DNA of 64,000 bases, taken from NCBI GenBank assembly GCA_945870225.1, contig CAMBRF010000008.1, positions 32,021 through 96,020 on the forward strand. Direction: 5' to 3'. Below are positions 41,080 to 56,233 of this stretch, one piece after another. The stretch comes from PVC group bacterium. Lineage in GTDB: Bacteria > Verrucomicrobiota > Kiritimatiellia > CAIKKV01 > CAITUY01. The notes below the pieces were generated by a model, which was given only the letters and a program-made list of their open reading frames with translations, ran no database searches and was not told the origin of the DNA. Each line of letters starts with the position of its first letter. Positions within the stretch are counted from its first letter, which is position 1. Both the position numbers and the translations under genes were made by a program.

Positions 41080-41415
41080 CTACTTTTCGTCCGTCAATAC
41101 AATTGTAATGTGGCTCGTCCGTTTACGGATTTTGCTCACCATGCCACGCGACCGGGGCCAAAACCGCTTCATCGCGGGTCCCTCATTGATCGTGGCTTCC
41201 TTAACCTTCAGATCATCCGCCGAAAGCTTCGCATTATTTTCGGCATTGGCCACGGCCGAACGCAGGGTCTTCTCCAGATAACGCGCCGCTTTGCGCTCAC
41301 TGAATTGAACCGTCTTAATGGCCTCGCCGACCGGCATTCCCTGAATGAGGCGGGCCATGCTATGCGCCTTGCGGCACGCTATCCGCACATATTTAGATTT
41401 CGCTTTGACTTCCAT
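41080..41415 (-). CDS. rplV: 50S ribosomal protein L22
   Basis: A 111-residue protein lining the exit tunnel. It carries KYVRIACRKAHSMARLIQG and the beta-hairpin/C-terminal region NEGPAMKRFWPRSRGMVSKIRKRTSHITIVL. It is separated from rpsS by an extra gene (41427-41951), whereas the two are normally adjacent. Confidence 0.98.
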   Translation of the reverse strand: MEVKAKSKYVRIACRKAHSMARLIQGMPVGEAIKTVQFSERKAARYLEKTLRSAVANAENNAKLSADDLKVKEATINEGPAMKRFWPRSRGMVSKIRKRTSHITIVLTDEK

Positions 41416-41426
41416 TACCTTCGCTC

Positions 41427-41951
41427 CTACTCGCGGGTTCCGGCCACCAGCACCGCCCGATCCTGAGCCCTGATTGAAGTGCCATGACTCTTGTCGACAA
41501 CCGCCCCGGCAATCGTCTCCCGGACATCGATGACCCTCAACTTGGCTATCGCCCTATCCCCGCGCATCACCGCAAACTGCAACCCCGGCCTGATTCCCTG
41601 CCGGCGGCCTGCCTTCAGAACAGCAATGCCCAGCTCTTCGTTTATTTCAAGAATCTTATAGTCCTTACCCCAGCCCTCAACCTGCTCAAACGCTATTTCC
41701 GCACCGGCCCCGCCGGCTTCCTCAAATCTTTTCCGGTCCAGCCGCGCCTTCAAGGCGTCACTTTCGGCCCGGGCCCCCGCCAGCGCATCCGCGAGATATT
41801 GAACCTGCCGCCGCAGGACTTCAACCTCAGGCTCCACGCCATTCGCACCATCGCCGCTCGCGGCCTGACCCACACAACCTACCACGAGGGCCACCCACAT
41901 AAACCCCCTCAAGCGCGCCCGCTTGAGTGTGGCTATAACGTCCGCCCTCAT
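41427..41951 (-). CDS. Predicted exported (possibly lipoprotein) coiled-coil protein inserted in the S10 operon
   Basis: A 174-residue protein, not a ribosomal protein. A basic N-terminus is followed by a hydrophobic segment (about residues 17-31) ending in VVGC, a possible lipobox with Cys26. Residues about 42-76 are heptad-like coiled coil (EVEVLRRQVQYLADAL). Residues about 95-171 look beta-rich (DYKILEINEELGIAVLKAG, GIRPGLQFAVMRGD), a pattern recalling small periplasmic domains in PVC proteins. It starts 5 bp after rpsS and ends 11 bp before rplV, so it must be cotranscribed. Function unknown. Confidence 0.85.
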   Translation of the reverse strand: MRADVIATLKRARLRGFMWVALVVGCVGQAASGDGANGVEPEVEVLRRQVQYLADALAGARAESDALKARLDRKRFEEAGGAGAEIAFEQVEGWGKDYKILEINEELGIAVLKAGRRQGIRPGLQFAVMRGDRAIAKLRVIDVRETIAGAVVDKSHGTSIRAQDRAVLVAGTRE

Positions 41952-41956
41952 ACGGC

Positions 41957-42241
41957 TTACTTCAGCGCCACCGTCTTATCGGTGTGCGTCCCGTGTTTAC
42001 GGAAAATGCGGGTCGGCGCGAATTCGCCCAGACGATGTCCCACCATGTGTTCCGTAATGTAAACGGGTATATGCTGCTTGCCGTTGTGCACCGCCAGCGT
42101 ATGCCCCACAAACTCGGGCACAATCATGGACCGCCGGGACCACGTCTTGACAACGCGTTTCTCGCCCGCACGATTCATCTTCTCCACGCGCTGCAACAGC
42201 TTCTCTTCGACAAACGGCCCTTTTTTAAGTGAACGGCCCAT
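41957..42241 (-). CDS. rpsS: 30S ribosomal protein S19
   Basis: A 94-residue head protein bridging to the large subunit. Conserved [11 protein letters not shown] start, with [30 protein letters not shown] and [13 protein letters not shown]. It follows rplB by 3 bp. Confidence 0.99.
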   Translation of the reverse strand: MGRSLKKGPFVEEKLLQRVEKMNRAGEKRVVKTWSRRSMIVPEFVGHTLAVHNGKQHIPVYITEHMVGHRLGEFAPTRIFRKHGTHTDKTVALK

Positions 42242-42244
42242 GGC

Positions 42245-43069
42245 TTACTTTCTCCGACTGACAATGAATTTGCTGGATGATTTCCGCTTGTGACGGGTCT
42301 TCTTGCCCTTGGTAAGATGGCCCCACGGCGTAACCGGATGCCCACCACCCGAGGTACGTCCTTCGCCACCCCCCATGGGGTGATCGACCGGGTTCATCGC
42401 CACACCACGAACCGTCGGGCGAATTCCCAGCCACCGCTTGCGTCCCGCCTTGCCCAACTTGACGCTGTCATGATCGGGATTGCCAACCTGGCCGATCGTC
42501 GCCATACACTTGACGCTGATCATCCGGATCTCCCCGGAGGGCAACTTCACATGCGCAAACACACCCTCACGAGACATCAATTGAGCCGTCTGGCCGGCGC
42601 TCCGCGCCAACTGCCCGCCGGCGCCCACCGTCAATTCAATGTTATGAATCGGAAGACCCAGCGGTATTTTCGCGAGCGGCAGGGCATTCCCAATCACGGG
42701 TTCCGCATCCGCCCCCGACATCAGGGTGGCTCCCACCTCAAGCCCGAGTGGGGCAAGAATATAACGCTTCTCGCCGTCCTGGTAATTCAGCAGGGCCAGA
42801 CGCGCGGAGCGGTTCGGATCATACTCGATCGCCGCCACTTTGGCCGGGATGCCGATCTTGTCACGCTTGAAATCCACTTCGCGCAGCTTGCGCTTATGGC
42901 CGCCACCGCGGTGACGGATCGAGATCCGGCCGGCAGAATTGCGACCCGCCTGCGATTTCTTTGAGACAATCAGAGACCGCTCGGGCTTACTCTTGGTAAT
43001 CTCGTCAAACGCCGGCAACTGCGTACCGCGCAGGCTGGGCGTCGTGGGTTTATATGATTTAAGGGCCAT
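42245..43069 (-). CDS. rplB: 50S ribosomal protein L2
   Basis: A 274-residue core protein needed for subunit association and the peptidyl-transferase centre. It has [19 protein letters not shown], the C-terminal signature [19 protein letters not shown] with the functionally important His of E. coli L2 (H229 equivalent), and a basic tail. Confidence 0.99.
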   Translation of the reverse strand: MALKSYKPTTPSLRGTQLPAFDEITKSKPERSLIVSKKSQAGRNSAGRISIRHRGGGHKRKLREVDFKRDKIGIPAKVAAIEYDPNRSARLALLNYQDGEKRYILAPLGLEVGATLMSGADAEPVIGNALPLAKIPLGLPIHNIELTVGAGGQLARSAGQTAQLMSREGVFAHVKLPSGEIRMISVKCMATIGQVGNPDHDSVKLGKAGRKRWLGIRPTVRGVAMNPVDHPMGGGEGRTSGGGHPVTPWGHLTKGKKTRHKRKSSSKFIVSRRK

Positions 43070-43083
43070 GTTCCGGGTGCTCC

Positions 43084-43365
43084 CTATTCAAGATCAATCT
43101 TATCGCCAGCCCTGAGGGTCACTACCGCCCGCTTCCAATCAGGCTTCTTACCGTAGTGCAGGGTGCGCTCCCGGCGTTGCTTGCCGGTGTAGTTCATGGT
43201 GTTGACTTTGACCACCTTGACCTTGAAGAAATCTTCAACAGCCTGCTTGATCTCAAGCTTATTGGCAGCCGTGCTCACCTTGAACAGATACTTATTCTGT
43301 CCGGCCATCTGCGTACCCTTTTCGGTAATATGCAGACCCTTGATCGCTGAAAGAGCGTTGTTCAT
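43084..43365 (-). CDS. rplW: 50S ribosomal protein L23
   Basis: A 93-residue tunnel-exit protein that docks trigger factor and SRP. It carries [19 protein letters not shown] and [19 protein letters not shown]. Its start overlaps the rplD stop (4 bp). Confidence 0.98.
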   Translation of the reverse strand: MNNALSAIKGLHITEKGTQMAGQNKYLFKVSTAANKLEIKQAVEDFFKVKVVKVNTMNYTGKQRRERTLHYGKKPDWKRAVVTLRAGDKIDLE

Positions 43366-44003
43366 GATTTACTCCCCGTGTCGCCCGCCAACCGCGCCTG
43401 CACCACCTCCAGCGCCGCCCGCGTAATCAGGGCAACCGGATACCGGAGGAGTTGATAGGTGCTGACGGACTGGGCGGTCGTCGCTTCAACATTTTGAAGA
43501 TTGCGAACCGCGCACAGCAGGTTCTTGTCGAGTTTATCGACCAGAATCAGAGCCCCCTGATCAATTCCCAACGACTTCAACATCGCCAGAGCCGCCTTGG
43601 TCTTGGGCTCAGCCAGCGTCAACTGGTCCAGCACGCGCACGCGACCCTCACGGATCAAATCGCTGAAAGCCGAACGGAAAGCCAACCGCGCCACTTTGTG
43701 GGGAATCTTCTTCGCATAGCTCCGGGGATGGGGACCATGCGCCACACCACCACCGCGCCATACCGGCGACTGCTTGTAACCCGCACGGGCCCGACCGGTC
43801 CCCTTTTGGCGCCACGGCTTTTTGCCGCTGCCCGCGACCGCACCCTTGCCCAGGGTCGAAGCCGTGCCGGCACGTAACCCGGCCTGATACGCCACGACCA
43901 CATCATGGACAGCCTGCTGTCCCTTCTTGGTCATCAACGCATCCGGGAAATCCAGTTTCGCCAGCGCGGAACCCTTCATGTCATGGACTGAAAGCTTGCT
44001 CAT
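43362..44003 (-). CDS. rplD: 50S ribosomal protein L4
   Basis: A 213-residue tunnel protein; the extended loop contains KKPWRQKGTGRARAGYKQSP and GGGVAHGPHPRSY. In E. coli L4 represses the S10 operon. ATG 44003 overlaps the rplC TGA (ATGA); an upstream in-frame start would run far into rplC and is rejected. Confidence 0.98.
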   Translation of the reverse strand: MSKLSVHDMKGSALAKLDFPDALMTKKGQQAVHDVVVAYQAGLRAGTASTLGKGAVAGSGKKPWRQKGTGRARAGYKQSPVWRGGGVAHGPHPRSYAKKIPHKVARLAFRSAFSDLIREGRVRVLDQLTLAEPKTKAALAMLKSLGIDQGALILVDKLDKNLLCAVRNLQNVEATTAQSVSTYQLLRYPVALITRAALEVVQARLAGDTGSKS

Positions 44004-44647
44004 TTCGCCTTCCCAACCTTCGTCTTCTTCAACGCTTTGCGCACGACCACCATGGCTCCCGTCGGACCGGGAATCGCCCCGCACACCAGAAGGAGATTCT
44101 CGGTCGCGCGCAACTGCACAACCTTGAGATTCTGCGTGGTGACCTGCACGTTACCCATGTGACCGGGCATGCGCTTACCCTTGTGAACTCGCCCGGGATA
44201 GGACCGGCAACCGATCGAACCGACCCGCCGTTTCGAATGGCCGCCGTGGGTCATCGGACCGCCCGCCATCCCATGGCGCTTCACGACACCCTGAAAGCCC
44301 CGCCCCTTGGTCACGCCGCTTATATCCACATAGGTGACGCCTTCCAGCATCGCCGCCGTGATCGCGTCGCCCGCCTTGAGTTCCTCACCCTTGTCCAGGT
44401 CGAACTCAAGGAGAAATTGCTGCGGAGCAATGTTCGCCGCCTTGAACTGGCCGGCATGCGGCTTGCACGCCCGGGACGGCTTCATCTCGACGAAGCCGAC
44501 CTTCAGTGCATCGTAACCGTCCAGTGCCTTGGTCTTGCGCTGCACCACGACACAGGGCCCCACTTCAATCACGGTCACGGGGACCTGGCGACCTTCGTCG
44601 CTGAATACCCGCGTCATCCCGATTTTTTTTCCTAGTATCCCTTGCAT
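44000..44647 (-). CDS. rplC: 50S ribosomal protein L3
   Basis: A 215-residue protein reaching into the peptidyl-transferase centre. It starts [15 protein letters not shown] and carries the signature [19 protein letters not shown] with [20 protein letters not shown]. The ATG at 44647 fits the family start; an in-frame GTG is 6 nt earlier. The methylated Gln of E. coli L3 corresponds to a Met here (HGMAGG). Confidence 0.97.
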   Translation of the reverse strand: MQGILGKKIGMTRVFSDEGRQVPVTVIEVGPCVVVQRKTKALDGYDALKVGFVEMKPSRACKPHAGQFKAANIAPQQFLLEFDLDKGEELKAGDAITAAMLEGVTYVDISGVTKGRGFQGVVKRHGMAGGPMTHGGHSKRRVGSIGCRSYPGRVHKGKRMPGHMGNVQVTTQNLKVVQLRATENLLLVCGAIPGPTGAMVVVRKALKKTKVGKAK

Positions 44648-44657
44648 GGCCACCCAC

Positions 44658-44966
44658 TCAAATCTTGATCGTTATATCCACACCAGCCGGCATGTTGAGT
44701 TTCTTCAACTCATCCACCGTCTTTGCCGTTGGTTCCACAATGTCCAATAACCGCTTATGCGTGCGAACCTCAAACTGCTCCATCGACTTTTTGTCCGCGT
44801 GAACACTACGGTTGACGCTGTAACTCTCAATCCGCGTCGGCATCGGAATCGGTCCCACCACACGGGCTCCGGTCCGCTTCGCCGTCTCCACGATATCCGA
44901 AACGGACTGATCCAACACGCGAGAGTCGTAAGCTTTTAAACGAATTCTTATGCGTTGCTTTTCCAT
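44658..44966 (-). CDS. rpsJ: 30S ribosomal protein S10
   Basis: A 102-residue head protein, also NusE in antitermination. It has [20 protein letters not shown] and [17 protein letters not shown]. The ATG at 44966 is 8 nt after the fusA stop; a GTG at 44978 would overlap fusA. It joins the str and S10 clusters directly, with no tuf gene between. Confidence 0.97.
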   Translation of the reverse strand: MEKQRIRIRLKAYDSRVLDQSVSDIVETAKRTGARVVGPIPMPTRIESYSVNRSVHADKKSMEQFEVRTHKRLLDIVEPTAKTVDELKKLNMPAGVDITIKI

Positions 44967-44974
44967 CGTACCAC

Positions 44975-47110
44975 TCACCGTTCCAGAAGTTGCTGTTGTA
45001 TTGCCTCCGGCACCACGTCAAAACACGCCGGCTCCATTGTATAACTCGCCCGCCCTTTGGTCAGCGACCGTATGGCAGTAGAATACCCGAACAGTTCCGC
45101 CAGCGGAACCCGGGCATGTACAACCTGCACCGTCTCTTTATTCACCATGTCCTGAACATGCCCGCGCCGTGAACTCACATCGCTAAGCACATCCCCCAAA
45201 TGCTCCAAAGGAAGAATGATTTCAACCGTCATGATCGGCTCAAGCAGCGCAGGCCGCGCCGCCTTAACCGCTACCCGGAAGGCCATCACGGCTGCCGTCC
45301 GAAAAGCCATCTCGGTGGAATCCTGATCATGAATAGCCGCCCCGACCACGCTGACCTTCACATCCGTCAACGCATAATTGGCCAACACGCCCGTCATGAG
45401 CCCATCCTGAATCCCCAGCTCCACCGCCGGCCGGAACTCCGAGGGGAGACGCCCGGCCGGAACATCGAACTCAATCGAATTCCCGCTGCCACGCTGCGCC
45501 GGCTGAACCTCAAGAACGAGTTCCGCATACTGCCGCTGGCCGCCGATTTCCCGGTCAAAAAGATGTTCGCCGCGACCCTCCGCCAGGATGGTCTCCCGGT
45601 AAGCAACCATGGGCCGGCCCGCATTGGCCTGCACCTTGTACTCCCGGAACATGCGATCTTTCAAAATATCAAGATGAAGCTCGCCCATACCGCTCAGGAG
45701 GGTTTGACCGGTGTCCTTGTCCACGGAAACCACACAGGTGGGATCCTCCGCGGCCAGGGCACCCAGCGCCTCGTTGAGTTTTTCACGGTCCGCCTGGGAC
45801 TTGGGCTCAATCGCCATGGAGATGACCGGCTCGGGGAAACGGATACGCTCCAGCTCAACCGGCATATTCTCCACACACAACGTGTCACCCGTCGTAACCT
45901 GCTTCAACCCCACCACCGCACCAATCTCACCGGCGTGGATGACGTCCACTTCCTTGCGGTCGTCGGCGTGCAGGAAAACAAGCTTCATCACCCGTTCGCG
46001 CTTGCGGGTTCGGGCGTTGAAAACATTCTGTCCCTGCTTCAACTGACCGGAATAGACGCGCACAAACGCCAGACGGCCCATGTAAGGGTCGTTGATCAGC
46101 TTGAAGACCAAGGCACTCAACGGAGCAAAATCATCCGCTTCACGGGTCATGACCTCGTGGGTTTTGGGATGCTCACCCTGGATCGCAGGCACATCCAACG
46201 GCGACGGCAGGAAATCGACCACGGCATCCAGCAACTGCTGAACGCCCTTGTTGCGCAGGGAAGCCCCGCACAAAACAGGGGTCACCTTCTGGGCCACGGT
46301 GGCGCGCCGCAATCCTTCTTTAAGCACCGCCGCCGGCACATCGACATTCTCAAGATACGCGGCAAGGACCCCCTCGTCCCGTTCCGCCAAAAGCTCAATC
46401 ATGGCGGCACGGGCCTTTTCGGCCTCAGCCCCAAGCTCCGCCGGAATGGGGCCCGAAACAACCTTGACCCCCAGCGAAGACTCATCAAAGGAAATCGCTT
46501 CCATGGCCACCAGATCCACCACCCCGCGGAACTGCTCTTCACGACCCCAGGGAATCTGAATCGGAACCGGAACCGCCCCGAGTTTGGCCTGCATCTGGCT
46601 GACGACCGACCCGAAGTCGGCGCCCATACGGTCCATCTTGTTGACAAAAGCAATCCGGGGAACCTTGTAGCGGTCCGCCTGGTGCCAGACCGTCTCAGAC
46701 TGGGGCTGCACGCCCCCTACCCCGCAAAACACCACCACGGCACCATCCAGCACGCGCAAGGAACGCTCCACCTCGACCGTGAAATCAACATGCCCCGGGG
46801 TGTCGATGATATTGATCTGGTGATCATTCCAGAAGCAGGTGGTCGCCGCACTGGTAATGGTAATACCGCGTTCCTTCTCCTGCGGCATAAAGTCCATCGT
46901 GGCGGTGCCCTCATGGACTTCGCCCATCCGATGAACACGACCGGCATAGAACAGAATGCGCTCGCTCGTCGTGGTTTTGCCCGCGTCAATATGGGCAATC
47001 ACCCCGATGTTGCGAACGTCGGCCAAGGGACGCGAACGGTCCGGTGCTTCACGCTGAGGCACCGACCCCGATTTGTCGCCTTGTTTCTTCTGTTCCAAAA
47101 TCAAGTCCAT
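44975..47110 (-). CDS. fusA: Elongation factor G
   Basis: Translocase GTPase of 711 residues. All G motifs are canonical: AHIDAGKTT (39-47), RGITI (81-85), DTPGH (103-107) and NKMD (157-160). Domains II-V follow. An extra ~30-residue charged N-terminus precedes the G domain compared with E. coli. There is no obvious ribosome site before the ATG, so a shorter start cannot be ruled out. The intact RGITI contrasts with the EF-Tu of this window. Confidence 0.98.
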   Translation of the reverse strand: MDLILEQKKQGDKSGSVPQREAPDRSRPLADVRNIGVIAHIDAGKTTTSERILFYAGRVHRMGEVHEGTATMDFMPQEKERGITITSAATTCFWNDHQINIIDTPGHVDFTVEVERSLRVLDGAVVVFCGVGGVQPQSETVWHQADRYKVPRIAFVNKMDRMGADFGSVVSQMQAKLGAVPVPIQIPWGREEQFRGVVDLVAMEAISFDESSLGVKVVSGPIPAELGAEAEKARAAMIELLAERDEGVLAAYLENVDVPAAVLKEGLRRATVAQKVTPVLCGASLRNKGVQQLLDAVVDFLPSPLDVPAIQGEHPKTHEVMTREADDFAPLSALVFKLINDPYMGRLAFVRVYSGQLKQGQNVFNARTRKRERVMKLVFLHADDRKEVDVIHAGEIGAVVGLKQVTTGDTLCVENMPVELERIRFPEPVISMAIEPKSQADREKLNEALGALAAEDPTCVVSVDKDTGQTLLSGMGELHLDILKDRMFREYKVQANAGRPMVAYRETILAEGRGEHLFDREIGGQRQYAELVLEVQPAQRGSGNSIEFDVPAGRLPSEFRPAVELGIQDGLMTGVLANYALTDVKVSVVGAAIHDQDSTEMAFRTAAVMAFRVAVKAARPALLEPIMTVEIILPLEHLGDVLSDVSSRRGHVQDMVNKETVQVVHARVPLAELFGYSTAIRSLTKGRASYTMEPACFDVVPEAIQQQLLER

Positions 47111-47173
47111 TTTATTCTGCCAAACAAATACACCCGCCCTCCTCTCAAGGAAAGCCGGGTGCCTATTGACCGC

Positions 47174-47647
47174 TTACCACCGGTAGTGAGCGAACGCCTT
47201 GTTCGCCTGCGCCATCTTGTGAGTATCCTCACGCTTCTTGATGGCATTCCCCTGTTCCGCGTAAGCGTCCATAATTTCCTGCGCAATGGCGCGCCGCATG
47301 GGCACCCCTTTGCGGGTCTTCGCATACTGAATCAACCACCGCATCGCGAGAGCCATCTGGCGGTCGGAACTGACTTCCACAGGAACCTGATACGTCGCGC
47401 CACCCACCCGCCGAGATTTGACCTCGACCTTCGGTTTGACGTTATCGATCGCCCGGATCAACACCTCGAGGGGATCGCCATCGTTGTGCTTCTCCTTGAT
47501 CGCGTCGAGGGCACCGTACACAATGCCCGCCGCAACGGATTTCTTACCCACCTTCATCATGTGGTTGATCAACCGGCCAACAAGTTGGCTGTTATACTTC
47601 GGGTCGGGCTCAAGCCCACGCCGTTCTGCTTGTCGTCTACGTCCCAT
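47174..47647 (-). CDS. rpsG: 30S ribosomal protein S7
   Basis: A 157-residue primary 16S rRNA binder at the E site. It has GRLINHMMKVGKKSVAAGIVYGALD, SRRVGGATYQVPVEV and the C-terminal KKREDTHKMAQANKAFAHYRW. Classical str order rpsL-rpsG-fusA. Confidence 0.99.
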   Translation of the reverse strand: MGRRRQAERRGLEPDPKYNSQLVGRLINHMMKVGKKSVAAGIVYGALDAIKEKHNDGDPLEVLIRAIDNVKPKVEVKSRRVGGATYQVPVEVSSDRQMALAMRWLIQYAKTRKGVPMRRAIAQEIMDAYAEQGNAIKKREDTHKMAQANKAFAHYRW

Positions 47648-47661
47648 GGTCTTGCGCCGTC

Positions 47662-48039
47662 CTACGCCTTCTTCGGTGTTTTGACACCATATTTTGAACG
47701 GCTCCGATGCCGTCCATTTACGCCCAGCGTATCCAGCGTACCACGAACAATGTGATAGCGAACACCGGGCAAATCTTTAACACGACCGCCACGCACCAGA
47801 ACAACGCTGTGCTCCTGAAGATTGTGCCCTTCACCAGGAATGTAAGCGGTGACTTCCTCGCCATTGGTCAGGCGCACGCGGGCCACCTTCCGGAGAGCCG
47901 AGTTCGGCTTCTTGGGCGTCTGGGTTTTCACCGACAGACACACCCCGCGCCGTTGCGGGCAACCTTTCAAAGCTGGCGACTTGCTTTTATATCGGACGCT
48001 CTTTCGCCCGTACTTTACCAGTTGATTAATCGTAGGCAT
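47662..48039 (-). CDS. rpsL: 30S ribosomal protein S12
   Basis: Decoding-centre protein of 125 residues. [13 protein letters not shown] start at 48039, with AAGGGA 9 nt upstream; an upstream in-frame start is rejected. [17 protein letters not shown] and [16 protein letters not shown] are intact, so the usual streptomycin-resistance positions (Lys43, Lys88 of E. coli) appear wild type. Confidence 0.98.
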   Translation of the reverse strand: MPTINQLVKYGRKSVRYKSKSPALKGCPQRRGVCLSVKTQTPKKPNSALRKVARVRLTNGEEVTAYIPGEGHNLQEHSVVLVRGGRVKDLPGVRYHIVRGTLDTLGVNGRHRSRSKYGVKTPKKA

Positions 48040-48105
48040 TTTCTTGTCCCTTCCACACGCAAAGCGAAGCACCTTGCCAAACACAACAAGGTCCTGTCAA
48101 GGCTT

Positions 48106-52287
<4,182 letters not shown>

Positions 52288-52315
52288 GTTGTTACAGCGT
52301 TACCGCCGCCTCCGC

Positions 52316-55300
52316 TCAGATTATTTTTTCTTTCGCGTCAGTCCGCACGTCCAGACCGATACTGCGCAGCTCGTTGATAAGTACGTTAAACGACTCAGGC
52401 CGCTCAGCGTCGAGAACGTTCTCGCCCTTGACGATCGACTCATAGATCCTTGTTCGACCCGCCACATCGTCGCTCTTGACCGTCAGGAGTTCCTGAAGCG
52501 CGTAAGCCGCGCCATAGGCCTCGAGCGCCCACACTTCCATTTCACCCAGACGCTGTCCGCCGTACTGCGCCTTGCCACCCAGCGGCTGCTGCGTGACCAG
52601 CGAATAGGGACCAACCGCGCGGGCGTGAATCTTATCGGTAACCAGGTGATGCAGCTTGAGCATGTAGATATAGCCGACCACAACCCGCTGGTCGAACGGC
52701 TCACCGGTCCGGCCGTCATACAGCCGCGTCTTGCCGTCCTTCGCCAGTTTGGCATCGCCCAACAGGTCATGAATGCGCTTCTCGGAGATTCCATCGAACA
52801 CCGGAGTGCTCGCATAGAGTCCCAACAGCTTGCAGGCCCAACCCAAATGCGTTTCAAGCACCTGTCCCACGTTCATACGCGACGGCACACCCAGCGGATT
52901 CAACACGATATCCACCGGCGTCCCATCCGGCATGAAGGGCATGTCCGCCTCCGGCATGATCCGGGCGACGACACCCTTGTTCCCGTGGCGACCCGCCATC
53001 TTATCACCGACCGACAGCTTTTTCTTGCTGGCAACGTAGACCCGCACCTGCTTGATGATGCCCTGGTCCACTTCGTCGCCGCTCTCCAGCCGGTCCATCG
53101 CATTCGTGTACTCGTGCTCGAGTTCCACGAACTTCTGATGGTACTCGCCGATGATCTCCTGGATCTTGATCTGGATCGGACTGCTCTCGATCGCAATGTG
53201 GGCACTCTCCGCGGCCAGCTTGCGCAACAGCGTCTTGGTGATCTTCCGGTTCGCCGGAATGATGATTTCACTGGTATCGGCATTGACGACATCCAGGGGA
53301 ATCTTCTCGCCCAGCAGAATGTTGCTCAGCGCCTCGGTAAGCTGATCCACCAGCTCCTGCTTTTTGCCCTGATGCTCCTGCGCCGCATTCTTGGACTGCC
53401 GTTTCCGTTCGGCCGGCGTCATCTTCTCCCGCGCAATGTCCTTGTGCGCCGAGACCTTGACGTCCATGACGATACCGTAGGTTCCGCTGGAAACCGTCAG
53501 CGAGGTGTCGCGCACATCCGCGGCTTTCTCACCAAAGATGGCCCGCAGCAAACGCTCTTCCGGCGCCAGTTCGGTCTCGCTCTTGGGCGTAATCTTTCCC
53601 ACCAGGATATCGTCGGGCTTCACTTCCGCCCCGACCCGGATCACCCCGTCGGATCCCAGATTGCGCAACGCCTCTTCCCCGACATTGGGAATATCGCGGG
53701 TGATTTCTTCCGGACCCAGCTTGGTATCACGGGCACCTACCTCAAATTCCTGAATATGAACGGAGGTGAACACATCCTCGCGCACCACGCGCTCGCTGAT
53801 GAGAATGGCGTCTTCGAAGTTATAACCGCTCCACGGCATGAACGCGACCAGCACGTTCCGACCAAGGGCCAGTTCTCCCATTTCGGTCGCCGGACCATCG
53901 GCCAGCACATCGCCGGCCCGAATCTTCTGGCCCAGGTGCACGATCGGCTTCTGGTTGACGCAGGTTCCCGCATTGGAACGCATGAACTTGTTGAGAACAT
54001 ACGTCCGCTCAGCGTCCTTCTTGGACTTACCCTTGCTATCGCTGCCGATGACGATCTTGTTGGCCGAAACGTAGGTGACCACGCCCGGCTCCTCGGCCAG
54101 CATCAACACCCCGGAATCCCGGGCAATACGGCCTTCCAGGCCGGTGGCCACAAAGGGACGCTCCGTCTCCAGCAACGGAACCGCCTGACGCATCATGTTC
54201 GAGCCCATCAAGGCGCGATTGGCGTCATCGTGCTCCAGGAAGGGGATCAGGCCGGCGGCCACGGAGACCACCTGCTTGGGCGATACGTCCATGTAATCGG
54301 CCTTGTCCTTCGTCACTTCCAGGAACTCGCCGCGATTCCGGACCGCAATGGTGTCACGGGCAATACGGCTCTTGGCATCGAGCGGGGTATTGGCCTGGGC
54401 AATGACGAACTTCTCCTCCTGGTCGGCGCTCAGGTAGTCGACCTGATCGGTCACAACCCCGTTGACCACCTTCCGGTAGGGAGTTTCGATAAAGCCGTAT
54501 TCATTGATCCGTGCATAGATGCCCAGGGATGAAATCAATCCGATGTTCGGGCCTTCCGGCGTCTCAATCGGGCAAATGCGGCCGTAGTGGCTGCTGTGCA
54601 CGTCACGCACTTCAAATCCAGCACGCTCACGGCTCAACCCGCCCGGGCCGAGGGCGCTCAACCGGCGCTTATGGGCCAATTCGGACAACGGATTGGTCTG
54701 ATCCATGAACTGGCTCAACTGGCTGCGCCCGAAGAAATCCTTAACCACGGCGGAGAGGGTCTTGGGATTGACCAACCGCTGCGGCGTCAGGGTTCCCGTC
54801 GTGGGATCGAACAGGGTCATGCGTTCCCGCACCAGGCGTTCTGCACGGGCCAGGCCGATACGGCACTGGTTCTCGATCAACTCCCCGATGGTCCGCAACC
54901 GGCGGCTGCCAAGGTGGTCGATATCATCCACCATTCCCTGACCGTTCCGGATGCTGATCAGGTAGCGGATGGCGGCAATCAGATCCACCCCGTCAGGACT
55001 CAGGACACGCAGCCCCTCCTCCTTGGTCACGGTGATGAACGCTTCCTTATCCTTCGCGGCCTTCTTGGCCATGATCGCGTGGATAAGGCCCGCCGCCTCC
55101 TTGATTTCCTTGTCGAGCTTCTGGTTGATCTTATAGCGGCCGACACGGCCCAGATCATAACGGCGGGCATCAAAGAACAAACGCTTCAGGAGCTGCCGCG
55201 CGTTGGAGACCGTGGCGGGATCGCCCGGCCGTAAGCGCAGGTAGATATCCTTGAGGGCGTCATCCATCGAGTGCGTGGGATCAGCCTTCACGCTCTTCAG

Positions 55301-56146
55301 CATGATGCCGCTGTCCCATGAAACGTCGACAATTTCGACCTCTTTAAACCCGGCCGCCTTCATCTGCGACAGAACGTTTTCCGTAATCGGCTCGTACTTG
55401 CGCGCGAGAACCGTCTGGGAATCGACGTCGATAACATCCTCGCGGAAGACCAGGTTGACCAGCTTGTCCGCCGCAACCGCTTCGCTCAACTTGAGCTTGC
55501 GGAAGGTGTAAAACAGGGCCAGAAGGTTTTCATCCGTTCCGTAACCCAACGCCCTCAGGAACGTGGTGGCCAGGAACTTCCGACGACGGTGACGGCGATC
55601 AAGGTAGATCCACAACAGGTCCGAGGCGTCAAACTGAACCTCAACCCAGGAACCCCGGTCCGGAATGATCCGGAACGAGTAGAGCATCGATCCGCTGGAG
55701 TGAACCGACTGCTCGAAACAGATTCCCGGCGAACGATGCAACTGGCTGACAATCACCCGCTCCGCCCCGTTGACCACAAACGCGCCCTGCGGCGTCATCA
55801 GCGGGATTTCGCCCATGTAGACGCTTTCCTCGCGGACTTCCTCGTTGTCCTTCAAGCGGAACGTCACCTGAAGCGTGCCGGCATAGGTCTGGCCTTCGCG
55901 CAGAACCTCATAAGGATCCGCCTTGGGCTTCGCGAACTCGTACTTCACGAAATCAAGCGCGTAGCGCCCATCGTAACTTTCGATGGGGAATACCTCCTTG
56001 AAGACGGCCTGCAGTCCCATGGGTTTGCGACTGCCTGGCGACACATCCAGCTGGAGGAAATCCTTATAAGACGCCGTCTGAATTTCGATCAGATTGGGCG
56101 GCTCGATGACATCAACCAGTTTTCCGAAGTTCGTTCTCTCAACCAT
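52316..56146 (-). CDS. rpoB: DNA-directed RNA polymerase subunit beta
   Basis: A 1276-residue subunit forming the other half of the active-site cleft. The rifampicin-binding region QLSQFMDQTNPLSELAHKRR and LSALGPGGL has the wild-type residues (Q, D, H, S at the common resistance sites). GRHGNKGVVARIMPEADMPF and the C-terminal VWALEAYGAAYALQELLTVK are also present. It lies between rplL and rpoC. Confidence 0.99.
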   Translation of the reverse strand: MVERTNFGKLVDVIEPPNLIEIQTASYKDFLQLDVSPGSRKPMGLQAVFKEVFPIESYDGRYALDFVKYEFAKPKADPYEVLREGQTYAGTLQVTFRLKDNEEVREESVYMGEIPLMTPQGAFVVNGAERVIVSQLHRSPGICFEQSVHSSGSMLYSFRIIPDRGSWVEVQFDASDLLWIYLDRRHRRRKFLATTFLRALGYGTDENLLALFYTFRKLKLSEAVAADKLVNLVFREDVIDVDSQTVLARKYEPITENVLSQMKAAGFKEVEIVDVSWDSGIMLKSVKADPTHSMDDALKDIYLRLRPGDPATVSNARQLLKRLFFDARRYDLGRVGRYKINQKLDKEIKEAAGLIHAIMAKKAAKDKEAFITVTKEEGLRVLSPDGVDLIAAIRYLISIRNGQGMVDDIDHLGSRRLRTIGELIENQCRIGLARAERLVRERMTLFDPTTGTLTPQRLVNPKTLSAVVKDFFGRSQLSQFMDQTNPLSELAHKRRLSALGPGGLSRERAGFEVRDVHSSHYGRICPIETPEGPNIGLISSLGIYARINEYGFIETPYRKVVNGVVTDQVDYLSADQEEKFVIAQANTPLDAKSRIARDTIAVRNRGEFLEVTKDKADYMDVSPKQVVSVAAGLIPFLEHDDANRALMGSNMMRQAVPLLETERPFVATGLEGRIARDSGVLMLAEEPGVVTYVSANKIVIGSDSKGKSKKDAERTYVLNKFMRSNAGTCVNQKPIVHLGQKIRAGDVLADGPATEMGELALGRNVLVAFMPWSGYNFEDAILISERVVREDVFTSVHIQEFEVGARDTKLGPEEITRDIPNVGEEALRNLGSDGVIRVGAEVKPDDILVGKITPKSETELAPEERLLRAIFGEKAADVRDTSLTVSSGTYGIVMDVKVSAHKDIAREKMTPAERKRQSKNAAQEHQGKKQELVDQLTEALSNILLGEKIPLDVVNADTSEIIIPANRKITKTLLRKLAAESAHIAIESSPIQIKIQEIIGEYHQKFVELEHEYTNAMDRLESGDEVDQGIIKQVRVYVASKKKLSVGDKMAGRHGNKGVVARIMPEADMPFMPDGTPVDIVLNPLGVPSRMNVGQVLETHLGWACKLLGLYASTPVFDGISEKRIHDLLGDAKLAKDGKTRLYDGRTGEPFDQRVVVGYIYMLKLHHLVTDKIHARAVGPYSLVTQQPLGGKAQYGGQRLGEMEVWALEAYGAAYALQELLTVKSDDVAGRTRIYESIVKGENVLDAERPESFNVLINELRSIGLDVRTDAKEKII

Positions 56147-56233
56147 TCCAGCACCTGTTGCACCGGGTTTTCAAGGACAACCAGACCGCGGCCTTTCGGC
56201 CGCCCGTCGTAATCTGCACCATCCGGGAGCAGG

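Noticed and set aside
43362..44084. Longer rplD with 27 extra N-terminal residues
   Set aside because: The extension overlaps rplC; the ATGA overlap at 44000-44003 gives the normal L4 start.
45200..47755. 851-codon forward open frame
   Set aside because: Antisense shadow of fusA and rpsG, whose motifs are unambiguous on the other strand.
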